Shown piece after piece: positions 1 through 7,400 of a stretch of 7,982 bases of DNA. Each line of letters opens with the position of its first letter. Position 1 is the stretch's first letter. A program made the translations under genes and the position numbers. This DNA comes from Bacteroidia bacterium. Lineage in GTDB: Bacteria; Bacteroidota; Bacteroidia; Flavobacteriales; Flavobacteriaceae. The notes beneath the pieces are model-generated. The model had not been told where the DNA came from. It made no database searches and saw only the letters and a program-made list of their open reading frames with translations. The stretch spans positions 1-7,982 of the forward strand of contig JAHHLF010000255.1 in assembly GCA_018679315.1 (NCBI GenBank), given 5' to 3'.

Positions 1-266
1 ATGTTGAAGAATCATTTGAAGATATAAGCGAAGGCAGGTGGGCATTTGTTACAGAAAGCAACCGCCTTACCATAGTGGAATATTACTTCAGGGGAATTAT
101 CAATGGTGAGTTGGACGAGGAATTTTCTCTGGATACTGGAGATGCACGTCTTGTTCTGGATGGTACCATTGAACTTGAGGGAAATTCATTCCTGATCACA
201 GAATCCCAGGACGATGACCAGGATGGTGTAGAGGAAATTAGGCGTTACTATTTTGAACGCCAGTAA
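1..266 (+). CDS. 3' end of an unrecognised acidic protein (partial)
   Basis: The frame beginning at base 3 is open from the window edge to a TAA at 264-266 and gives 87 residues. The real start lies upstream: the GTG at 75 is only an internal codon, since the frame continues open before it. I do not recognise the family. The fragment is acidic and has alternating hydrophobic and polar residues with regular Gly/Asp turns (for example EYYFRGIINGELDEEFSL), as expected of antiparallel beta strands. It ends in a basic-aromatic stretch, RRYYFERQ. A lipocalin-like or other small beta-barrel lipoprotein C-terminus would fit, but no diagnostic motif is visible. A strong terminator begins 50 bases downstream, which supports this being the true end of a transcribed gene. 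Sure of the reading frame, unsure of the function. Confidence 0.6.
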   Translation, partial: VEESFEDISEGRWAFVTESNRLTIVEYYFRGIINGELDEEFSLDTGDARLVLDGTIELEGNSFLITESQDDDQDGVEEIRRYYFERQ

Positions 267-315
267 TGGGACCGCTACATTGTTAAAAGTTCCATTGACG
301 TAAATTCCATAAGAC

Positions 316-343
316 AAACCTGGTCGCCATCGGCCAGGTTTTT
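316..343 (+). terminator. Rho-independent terminator between convergent genes
   Basis: An 8-bp perfect stem (AAACCTGG paired with CCAGGTTT) encloses a 10-base loop whose ends can add a T-G and a C-G pair. It is followed directly by a run of five T's (339-343, partly in the stem). It lies 50 bases after the stop of the partial gene at the left edge and 33 bases beyond the stop of the minus-strand lipoprotein gene. It is best oriented for the + strand, because the T-tract on the minus strand is interrupted (GGTTTGTCTT). It may still serve both genes. Confidence 0.8.
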
Positions 344-376
344 AATAGAGAGCAAAATTCAGTTGTTGGAGACTAC

Positions 377-907
377 TTATATTCCTAGGATCTTAGCATC
401 GACGAAAAATATAGCATTAACGTCTATATAATGGTCTACTGCAATGGCTTCATCTGTAACCGTATTCAGTCGAAGCTGGAACCGGTCCTTTTTAATATAT
501 TCCTGAATATCTGCATTAGATGTATCAAGTTCAAGGAGGTCTCCAATATCTTGTGGCACATCGGTCATGGAGGCGATCAGTACTTCTTCCAATCCTTCGG
601 CAGTAATAAAGATCTCTACAGATTCCAGGAAACTAAAATCCTCTTCCTGAGGGGCAGTAATTCTCAAGCTTAATTCTTTTAACTGAATTTCCTCGATCAG
701 ATCTTTTCGCGTATCGTTTATTGCAAATTCTGACTCCGAGTTGGATTCAATTTCCGGAGTGAAAACATTAAAGGGCAAATTCACGCCAAAACTTGATTCT
801 ATTACGACTTCAGTATTGTAATCCATGTCGAATTTTGTCAATTCATCCAGTGCATTACACCCTGATAAACAAATCAATAAAAACCCTGACAAAAAGTAAT
901 TTTTCAT
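377..907 (-). CDS. Small lipoprotein of unknown function
   Basis: This 176-residue protein starts at an ATG (905-907) with a short basic n-region, a hydrophobic core and the lipobox LSGC. The acylated Cys is C17, so it is an exported lipoprotein, probably on the outer membrane. The mature part is acidic and rich in beta-forming residues. A conserved-looking central block contains LKELSLRITAPQEEDFSFLE followed by a strand pair (SVEIFITAEGLEEVLIA), suggesting an immunoglobulin-like or similar beta sandwich. No catalytic motif is visible. It is a single gene: it is convergent with the partial gene on its left and divergent from the metalloprotease on its right, sharing a 144-base intergenic region. 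The overlapping + strand frame at 431-673 is a shadow. The lipoprotein call is firm and the function is unknown. Confidence 0.85.
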   Translation of the reverse strand: MKNYFLSGFLLICLSGCNALDELTKFDMDYNTEVVIESSFGVNLPFNVFTPEIESNSESEFAINDTRKDLIEEIQLKELSLRITAPQEEDFSFLESVEIFITAEGLEEVLIASMTDVPQDIGDLLELDTSNADIQEYIKKDRFQLRLNTVTDEAIAVDHYIDVNAIFFVDAKILGI

Positions 908-1051
908 GTTTAGTATAATTGATCAATACTCTTTTAACGAACCTTCAAGATGATTAGTACATCTTACATTAAACAAGATCTCATAAGGAACACAATCTGA
1001 TTGAACTTCATGCGTTTTAGCTTTATAATTCACGAAATACAAAAAGAAACG

Positions 1052-1870
1052 ATGAGAAGTAACGGATATACTGGAATTAAAGCGATTTATACGGCATTTA
1101 TATTGTGCCTTTTGCTCGCATGCTCCAAGGATGCTGAATCGAATGATCAGATCATCATTGAAGATCCGAATGGAGACCCGGTAACGATCGATACATCTGT
1201 CAATAAGAAAAATGTTGGCGATTCTGCCAATGATCTGTTATCTGGCCAAACTTTTACAGAGCTGGTATTGGAGATCATGTATTTGGATGGATATAAACCT
1301 ACAGAAGCATCAATTTCTAACTTGATTGCCTTCCTTGAAGCCAGATTAAATAAATCTGCCGGGCTACGTGTGGTTGAAAAAGAAATTACAATAACACAGC
1401 AAACTGAGTATTCTATTCAGGATATTATCCAAATAGAAGATGAGAATCGTGCTGAATATAATTTTGAAAATACGATTGCCGTTTCCGGGATTTTTATCGA
1501 CGGGGGGTATGATCAGAATACAAATGAAGGATCTGTACTCGGTGTTGCCTACAGGAATACCTCCTTCGTCATTTTTGAAGAAACCGTTCAGAGTTTTGCC
1601 AACCAACCCTTCGCACCGAGCCTAACAACGCTGGAGACTACCGTTATGAACCATGAAATGGGGCATTTGCTAGGTCTTGTAAATGCAGGTACTTCTATGC
1701 AAAGTGATCATCAGGACGTGGCACATGGCAGGCATTGTACAACAGATAATTGCCTAATGTACTGGACAGCAGAAACCGGGGAAGGATTGCTCGATATGCT
1801 TATTGGCGGAACTGTTCCCAGCCTGGATACCTTATGCCTGGATGATCTGCAGGCAAATGGAGGTAAATAA
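1052..1870 (+). CDS. Lipoprotein zinc metalloprotease, archaemetzincin-like split motif
   Basis: This predicted 272-residue envelope metalloprotease is taken from the ATG at 1052. That start gives a compact signal peptide (MRSNGYTGIK, then a hydrophobic core) ending in the lipobox LLLAC with acylated C24. Earlier in-frame starts exist at 1010 (ATG) and 1001 (TTG) but would add a non-signal-like extension. The C-terminal half carries HEMGHLLGLVN (H201, E202, H205), a typical zinc-metzincin helix with the catalytic Glu. The expected third ligand directly after the glycine is N211 instead of His or Asp. About 17 residues later comes HCTTDNCLM (H228, C229, C234, M236), which exactly fits the HCx4CxM part of archaemetzincins. 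H220 and H225 are further possible ligands. Similar Flavobacteriaceae proteins are, as I recall, annotated as membrane metalloproteases. Substrate unknown. No linked gene is evident. Confidence 0.83.
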   Translation: MRSNGYTGIKAIYTAFILCLLLACSKDAESNDQIIIEDPNGDPVTIDTSVNKKNVGDSANDLLSGQTFTELVLEIMYLDGYKPTEASISNLIAFLEARLNKSAGLRVVEKEITITQQTEYSIQDIIQIEDENRAEYNFENTIAVSGIFIDGGYDQNTNEGSVLGVAYRNTSFVIFEETVQSFANQPFAPSLTTLETTVMNHEMGHLLGLVNAGTSMQSDHQDVAHGRHCTTDNCLMYWTAETGEGLLDMLIGGTVPSLDTLCLDDLQANGGK

Positions 1871-2055
1871 GTACCCGAAACCTCCGTATTCTTTTATTTT
1901 TATTGATGAGAGTTACAGGGAAATTCCTGATCGGGTGATCAGAAGTGCCACATAAAAACCACTCTTTCCAATCGTCCTGCCTTAAATTTTCTTATTTTTA
2001 GTAGTTACTAAATCTGTAATACGGCGGAATTTGTATTACTATAAACAAGTTGATC
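1871..2055. other. Intergenic stretch with a short hairpin
   Basis: This gap separates the metalloprotease gene from the His-repeat lipoprotein gene. It holds a 6-bp perfect inverted repeat (CTGATC at 1927-1932, GATCAG at 1937-1942, 4-base loop) without a T-tract, so it is a poor intrinsic terminator. A T-rich run (CTTTTATTTTTATT, about 1891-1904) comes just after the stop codon. A box TATTTTTA at 1993-2000 differs by one base from the Bacteroidetes -7 element TAnnTTTG, but no TTG is found at the proper distance upstream. No further gene is seen. Confidence 0.4.
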
Positions 2056-2319
2056 ATGAACCGAATCAAAAAATTATTACCGTTCACACTTATGTTGTTT
2101 TTAACCGGTTTGTTCCTGGTTGGGACGATGTATTCCTGCAGAGACCAGAAGAAGAAGGAAGAAGCAACAGAAGAAGCGGCAGAACATCCGGAAGGTGAAG
2201 AACATCCTGAAGGTGCGGAACATCCTGAAGGCGAAGAACACCCGGAAGGCGAGGAGCATCCTGAAGGCGAAGAACACCCGGAAGGTGAAGAGCATCCTAA
2301 GGATACTATCCAGGGATAG
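2056..2319 (+). CDS. Short lipoprotein with His/Glu-rich hexapeptide repeats
   Basis: This 87-residue protein starts at the ATG at 2056; a TTG two codons earlier is a less likely start. A basic n-region (MNRIKK) and a hydrophobic stretch (about 8-23) lead to MYSC, a plausible lipobox with C28. Next comes a charged linker, RDQKKKEEATEEAA, then six tandem copies of EHPEG(E/A) and a partial seventh (EHPK) at residues 43-82. The tail is DTIQG. The repeats give seven evenly spaced histidines in a strongly acidic, probably unstructured tail exposed at the envelope. Divalent metal buffering (Zn, Cu, Ni) is a reasonable inference but is not shown. I know of no characterised family member. It is convergent with the transglutaminase-like gene, with 18 bases between stops. 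The codons alternate synonymously between repeat copies while the peptide is kept, which supports real coding and purifying selection. Confidence 0.8.
   Translation: MNRIKKLLPFTLMLFLTGLFLVGTMYSCRDQKKKEEATEEAAEHPEGEEHPEGAEHPEGEEHPEGEEHPEGEEHPEGEEHPKDTIQG
2182..2301 (+). repeat. 18-bp tandem coding repeat (EHPEG[E/A])
   Basis: Six full 18-bp units plus a 12-bp partial unit lie in frame within the small lipoprotein gene. The units vary at synonymous sites (CAT/CAC, CCT/CCG, GGT/GGC, GAA/GAG). A 36-bp higher-order period is visible: the pair starting GAACACCCGGAAGGCGAG at 2236 is nearly repeated at 2272. This pattern suggests growth by slippage or unequal exchange of a two-unit block. The copy number may differ between strains. 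Confidence 0.9.
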
Positions 2320-2337
2320 GTATAACCGTATTAAGTG

Positions 2338-3678
2338 CTATAAGTCGGTTTTCCTTTTAAAGGAAAAAAATGTCTCGGCGATTACGGGACTAGTTCCGAC
2401 CTCCATCACTGGATAAGCGAGAAAATTTATAGGTCCGGTCTGAGGCCCGGGGTTTACTATGAGATCCCGGCCTCTGCTGAACTCTATCCTATTGGCTGGA
2501 TGTCTTCCAAAGTAATATGTAGATAGGGCCGTATACTTATTGGCCTCACTGATATCTACCGGCCACCACTTGCCCTCAGCATAGAATTCTGCCCAGCAAT
2601 GATACCCGTCTATACCTCCCGAATCCCTATCTGACGGGATCGCAGCCCCAATGGCAAAACGCGCAGGTATTCCGGCCGATCTGGCCAATGAAATAAAGAG
2701 CGAATGAAACTCCGTGCAATTTCCAGTAAGGGAATCGCAGGCGTACACCGAATCACCCTTGCCGTAATCTCCAAATTTCATATAACGCATATTGTCAATG
2801 ATGTAATCGTACAAAGCTCTGGCCTGCATAATGGCACCACCCTCACTTTTGTCTCCGATGATGGAATCGGCCAATATTTCAAATCGATCACCAACAGGCA
2901 TTAACACGCTGGCATTCAGGTAATTTATTGCCGCCGTATTATCCGTATATGCCTTTTTTTCCTGTCTGTGTACATCGTACACCAACTCCAGCTTTTTCCC
3001 ACTGTCTTCAGGGGAGAGTTCAAGATATAAGATCGAGTTTCCAAACTCTGTTTCATCAAGCGTTTGATGAGATACCGGGATAGTCTGAGAGACCTGAGTA
3101 ATTGTCTGAAAGGGATCAGATTGCGGGATCGGGATCCACATCTTACCGGCCTCCTTCATTTCCGGCAGGGTTACCTCGTATTTAAATTCAAACCTATCTT
3201 CACCCTGTATGACACCTAATAGATCCTCAGACGCACCTTCAACCGGGACCCTGTACCAGGTTTTATCCTTGCGTTGTTTCCAGGTATACATAGGTTTACC
3301 ATTAAGCTTGTGCAGTGTAGTTTCAGTTACTTCCATGCTTCCCGGATCGCCTTTTAGGAAAAAATCCACATCGTATACATCCCCGCTGATATCGGCCAGA
3401 TCTACACAGGCAAAATGATATCTGGGTCCTAAATTCGAAAGGTATTCTGTATGAACGCGTACCAATTGAAGTTTCAACGAATCCAAAATGAAATAACCCT
3501 CTCCTTCTTCAACCTTTGCTGCAATATTGGCTTTGATACCTGCTTCAATGTCGGCTGTTACAACTTTGGGTACATCAATAGAAGCGAGTTCTTTTTCTGG
3601 TTTCTTTTTCTCTTCTTTTGAATTACAGGCTATAAAAAACCCGATCAAAAAGACGCAGATAATCCGGTAGTATATCAT
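2338..3678 (-). CDS. Lipoprotein with transglutaminase-like domain
   Basis: This 446-residue protein starts at the ATG at 3676-3678 with a signal peptide ending in the lipobox FIAC (C18), so it is lipid-anchored in the envelope. After a Lys/Glu-rich linker there are three parts. Residues about 40-155 form a module of unknown role containing LVRVHTEYLSNLGPRYHFAC and DVYDVDFFLKGDPG. Residues about 160-245 look like a beta domain of the kind that precedes bacterial transglutaminase folds (MWIPIPQSDPF). Residues about 280-385 are the transglutaminase-like domain: GNCTEFHSLFISLARSAGIP with nucleophile C321, GYHCWAEFY with H360, and WWPVD with D375. The triad is complete, so it is probably an active papain-fold enzyme acting as a peptidase, amidase or cross-linker. 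The substrate is unknown. It is transcribed alone, convergent with the His-repeat lipoprotein and divergent from the copper locus. The last codons run through a palindrome at 2349-2367. Confidence 0.92.
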   Translation of the reverse strand: MIYYRIICVFLIGFFIACNSKEEKKKPEKELASIDVPKVVTADIEAGIKANIAAKVEEGEGYFILDSLKLQLVRVHTEYLSNLGPRYHFACVDLADISGDVYDVDFFLKGDPGSMEVTETTLHKLNGKPMYTWKQRKDKTWYRVPVEGASEDLLGVIQGEDRFEFKYEVTLPEMKEAGKMWIPIPQSDPFQTITQVSQTIPVSHQTLDETEFGNSILYLELSPEDSGKKLELVYDVHRQEKKAYTDNTAAINYLNASVLMPVGDRFEILADSIIGDKSEGGAIMQARALYDYIIDNMRYMKFGDYGKGDSVYACDSLTGNCTEFHSLFISLARSAGIPARFAIGAAIPSDRDSGGIDGYHCWAEFYAEGKWWPVDISEANKYTALSTYYFGRHPANRIEFSRGRDLIVNPGPQTGPINFLAYPVMEVGTSPVIAETFFSFKRKTDL

Positions 3679-3915
3679 TTCAATTGCAAGTTTATATAAA
3701 CAGTAATGTACAATATTTCATTTGTTATCCAAATTAGGCAATATCATCCTACGAAGTAAGGCCTCAAAAGCAGCTAAGATGAAAGTATCAAATTTTGCAC
3801 ACCTGCTGAAGGCATGCGTAGACCTATAAAGAAAGGCCCTATCGATAAACGGTTTACCCCAAACTTCTGTTAAACAAGACAATAATTCTGGTAATTTTGT
3901 AGTTTTGTTTCTGTG
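3679..3915. promoter_or_regulatory. Divergent promoter region, transglutaminase gene / copper locus
   Basis: This 237-base AT-rich gap separates the start codons of two divergent genes and must contain both promoters. Toward the copper locus it ends in two TAnnTTTG boxes (listed separately). Toward the transglutaminase-like gene, the best match on the minus strand is TAATTTG around 3733-3739, with one base missing between TA and TTTG and no well-placed TTG. I see no clear operator palindrome of the kind bound by CueR or CsoR, and no small gene. Confidence 0.5.
3892..3907 (+). promoter_or_regulatory. Tandem Bacteroidetes -7 boxes (TAnnTTTG twice)
   Basis: TAATTTTG (3892-3899) is followed immediately by TAGTTTTG (3900-3907). 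Both match TAnnTTTG, the -7 element used by the Bacteroidetes primary sigma factor. The copper-locus ATG is at 3916, so initiation from the first box would leave a leader of roughly ten bases and from the second almost none. No TTG stands 17-23 bases upstream of either box, so the -33 element is missing or weak. That would fit a promoter needing an activator, but this is inference. Confidence 0.4.
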
Positions 3916-4329
3916 ATGAAGGACTTTAGCTTCAAAACCGGCGCCGTTCTTATGGCCTTTTTGGTACTGTTTTCAACAGTATCATTCTCAATGGATATGC
4001 ATTTCTGTGGGGATTCTCTCGTGGATTACAGCTTTTTTGACGATTCTGCAGATTGCGGCATGAAACTTCTAGCCGATGAAGCTCAAAAATGCCCAATGAG
4101 TCTTATGAAGTGCTGCACGGATGAAGAGATCAGCCAGGAAGGGCAAGATGAATTGGCTTTCTCCTGGAGTGCATTAGACCTTGATCAGCAGCAATTCCTT
4201 TTAGCCTATACGCTAAGCTACATCGACTTATATACAAGTCCGTCTGAGCAACCCATACCCTTTGCGGAATATTCCCCGCCTTTGATCACCTACGATAGAC
4301 AGGTGCTTCTGGAAACTTTCCTGATTTGA
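3916..4329 (+). CDS. HYC_CC_PP family protein, copper-locus leader gene
   Basis: This 137-residue protein is taken from the ATG at 3916; a GTG one codon earlier is less likely. An N-terminal hydrophobic segment (about 8-25) is a signal peptide or membrane anchor. Then come the family hallmarks in order: MDMHFC (H29, F30, C31, the HYC motif with Phe for Tyr), KCC (C66, C67) and YSPP (P121, P122). C47 and C59, plus several Met residues near the Cys positions (M26, M28, M49, M61, M64), make a thiol/thioether-rich segment well suited to Cu(I). The family is small, known to me only from Bacteroidetes, and often encoded just before heavy-metal RND pump genes; its biochemical role is not established. 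It is followed after 97 bases by the cusA-type gene on the same strand, so co-transcription is likely. Metal capture or sensing in the periplasm is inference. Confidence 0.88.
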   Translation: MKDFSFKTGAVLMAFLVLFSTVSFSMDMHFCGDSLVDYSFFDDSADCGMKLLADEAQKCPMSLMKCCTDEEISQEGQDELAFSWSALDLDQQQFLLAYTLSYIDLYTSPSEQPIPFAEYSPPLITYDRQVLLETFLI

Positions 4330-4349
4330 TTTAAGCATAATTCAAACTC

Positions 4350-4367
4350 GGACCTCAAGATAGGTCC
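4350..4367 (+). terminator. Hairpin between HYC_CC_PP gene and cusA; possible attenuator
   Basis: GGACCT (4350-4355) and AGGTCC (4362-4367) form a perfect 6-bp stem with a 6-base loop, 20 bases after the stop codon. The sequence that follows (TGGTCTTCTATTTCCC) is pyrimidine-rich but has no continuous T run. It is therefore a weak terminator, an mRNA-processing or stabilising hairpin, or a partial attenuator that lowers pump expression relative to the first gene. No new promoter box is visible between it and the cusA start. Confidence 0.4.
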
Positions 4368-4426
4368 TGGTCTTCTATTTCCCATGTTGGAAAGCCTATT
4401 GAATTGTTGTTTAATCATATCAAATC

Positions 4427-7400
4427 ATGTTACATAGAACCATAAAATTCCTGATCGAGAATAAACTTGTCGCAGTATTACTACTGCTGCTCTTTATTGG
4501 CTGGGGATTGATGAATGCCCCTTTTGAATGGAAGCTGGGAGGTATTCCCAAATATCCAGTTGCGGTTGATGCCATACCCGATATTGGTGAAAATCAACAG
4601 ATCGTTTTTACCAAATGGGAAGGGAGATCACCGAGGGATGTGGAAGATCAGATCTCCTATCCGCTTACGACATCATTATTAGGCATACCAGGGGTGAAAA
4701 CGATCCGAAGTTCTTCCATGTTCGGGTTTTCCAGTATCTACATCATTTTTGAAGAAGGCGTGGAGTTCTATTGGAGCCGGAGCAGGATTCTGGAAAAGCT
4801 GAATGCACTTCCTTCCGGCTTGTTGCCGGAAGGAGTAAGTCCATCGCTTGGGCCGGATGCCACAGCTTTGGGACAGATCTTCTGGTATACATTGGAAGGC
4901 CGGGATGCAGAAGGCAAAGTCACGGGAGGCTGGGACTTGCAGGAATTGCGTACCATACAGGATTTCTATGTAAAATATTCTTTGGCTTCAGCGAATGGAG
5001 TGTCAGAAGTGGCCTCTATCGGGGGTCATGTCAGTGAATATCAGATCGATGTGGACCCGGAATTGATGCGTCAATACAAAGTAAATCTAAGCCAAATAGT
5101 TCGAGCTGTTAAAGGCAGCAACCGAGATGTAGGTGCCCAAACCCTTGAAATCAACAAGGTAGAATACCTGGTGCGAGGCTTAGGATATATACAAAGCCTT
5201 TCTGACATAGAAAATGCCGTGATCGATGCTTCAGCATTCACTTCACTGCGGATTAAAGATGTCGCCGAAGTATCGATGGGACCTGCCGCACGTCGCGGAC
5301 TCCTTGACAAGGAGGGCGCTGAGGTCGTTGGGGGTGTTATTGTAGCCCGTTATGGGGCAAATCCATTAGAGGTCATTCAGAATGTAAAAGAGAAAATTGA
5401 AGAGATTAAGAACGGATTACCGTCCAAAACTCTTTCGGACGGCAGGACTTCTCAACTGACCATTGTGCCGTATTATGACAGAACGGAATTGATCAAAGAA
5501 ACACTGGGCACACTTAATGATGCGCTTTCGTATGAGATCCTGATCACTATTCTTGTGATCCTCATCATGGTGTTCAACCTAAGGGCGTCAATTTTGATCT
5601 CCGGCTTGTTACCGGTAGCGGTGCTTATGGTCTTCATTGCGATGCGCGCTTTTGGTGTGGATGCCAATATAGTGGCCTTGTCCGGTATAGCTATTGCGAT
5701 TGGTACTATGGTCGATGTCGGGGTCATCCTGTCTGAAAATATCATTCGGCATTTGGATTCGGATACTGAGGGAAAAGATGTCAATGAGATCGTTTATAAT
5801 GCGACGATCGAAGTATCTGGAGCCATTATTACGGCTGTCCTAACCACGATCATAAGTTTTATACCGGTATTTACCATGATCGGTGCCGAAGGAAAATTAT
5901 TCCGTCCCCTGGCATTTACAAAGACCATGGCGTTAGTGGCTTCCATTATCATAACGCTATTTATAATCCCGCCATTTGCGGCCATGATCTTCAGAAGAAA
6001 TACCATCAAGGTTCCTCTGAAATATATATTCAATGGTTTTTTGATACTACTGGGTCTATGGTTCGTTATCAAGGGATTTGAACTTGGTTTGATCCTAATC
6101 GCTTTGGGTGCAGCAGGTATAGCCATGATCCATGGATTCATTCATTCCAAATGGCGGCCCTGGATCCAGATAGGCCTGACGGTATTTGCCATAGTCATGC
6201 TATTAGCCCAGTATTGGCGTCCGTTGGGTGTTGACAGGAGCATGTTTATCAACCTGATCTTTGTTGTCCTGTTATGCCTGGGGCTCCTTGGACTGTTCAA
6301 ACTCTTTATCCGCTATTATTCCCGGATACTGACCTGGGCCTTGAATAATAAATTGACATTTCTGCTCCTCCCAATGCTCTTGCTTATCGCAGGAATTTCG
6401 ATTATGCGCAATTCGGGCAAGGAGTTTATGCCGGCCCTGAACGAAGGTTCCTTTTTATTGATGCCAACCTCTTTACCACATGCCGGAATTGAAGAAAATA
6501 AGCGGGTTCTGCAACAGTTGGATATGGCAGTAGCCAATATCCCCGAGATCCAAACGGTGGTGGGTAAGGCAGGTAGAGTTGAATCGGCCCTCGATCCGGC
6601 ACCCCTCAGTATGTATGAAAACCTGATCCAGTATAAGCCTGAATATATGGTAAATCAAGATGGACGAAGGGAGCGGTTTAAAGTGGATGAGAACAACCAA
6701 TTCGTGTTAAAAGGTGGTGGAACTACCCATTTTGCCGCCCGGGGAATTGGGTATGACCAGCTCATTCCGGATGAGGATGGGGAATTTTATCGCAATTGGC
6801 GAGACCATATCCAATCCCCCGATGATATCTGGAACGAGATCGTGAAGGCTACGACCTTACCAGGTGTGACCTCGGCTCCGAAACTCCAACCCATACAAAC
6901 GCGACTGGTTATGTTGCAAACCGGGATGCGGGCGCCTATGGGCATTAAAGTTAAAGGACCAGACCTGGCTCAAATCGAAGCTTTTGGTTTAGCGCTCGAA
7001 AATATTTTGAAGCAGGTGGAAGGGGTAAAAGATGAAGCGGTCTTTGCGGAACGGATCGTTGGTAAACCCTATTTGTTGATCGATCTAAACAGGGAAAGAT
7101 TGTCTCGCTATGGTATCTTGGTGGAAGATGTACAGCAGGTGATCCAGGTCGCAATAGGGGGGATGCCGCTGACTCAAACTGTTGAAGGCAGGGAACGATA
7201 TAATGTCAGGGTGAGATACCCCCGAGAATTTCGGGAGGATTCTGAGGATTTAAAAAATGTCTTGATCACAACCTCAGGCGGGGCCCAGGTACCACTCAGT
7301 GAGTTGGCCGAGATCAGTTATGAACAAGGCCCTCAAAACATTAAGAGTGAGGATACCTTTCTGGTGGGCTATGTGCTATTTGATAAACTGGATGGATTTG

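Noticed and set aside
1..27. ATG at position 1 as a gene start
   Set aside because: Its frame hits TAA at 25-27. The real coding frame here begins at base 3 and continues from upstream.
431..673. Open frame on the + strand inside the minus-strand lipoprotein gene
   Set aside because: It is fully nested antisense to a gene with a clear signal peptide and lipobox, has no recognisable motif, and reads as a shadow frame.
2182..2301. CRISPR-like periodic repeat
   Set aside because: Units are 18 bp, contiguous and in coding frame with no spacers, so this is a coding tandem repeat.
2349..2367. Palindrome TTTTCCTTTTAAAGGAAAA as a terminator between convergent genes
   Set aside because: It is a 9-bp inverted repeat with a single central base, so the real loop would open the stem. 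No T run follows it on either strand, and it lies within the last codons of the transglutaminase-like gene.
2101..2416. Other-frame open stretches over the His-repeat region (2101-2295 on -, 2120-2416 on +)
   Set aside because: A tandem repeat whose unit is a multiple of three keeps all frames open. The products are low-complexity (Arg/Phe or Lys/Asn runs) without a signal or motif, while the EHPEG frame has a lipobox and synonymous codon variation.
4768..7154. Several antisense and alternative-frame open stretches within the RND pump gene (for example 5473-5784 and 5794-6141 on -)
   Set aside because: The pump frame is uninterrupted and matches CusA throughout. These products are the compositional shadows of hydrophobic codons, with no start context or motif.
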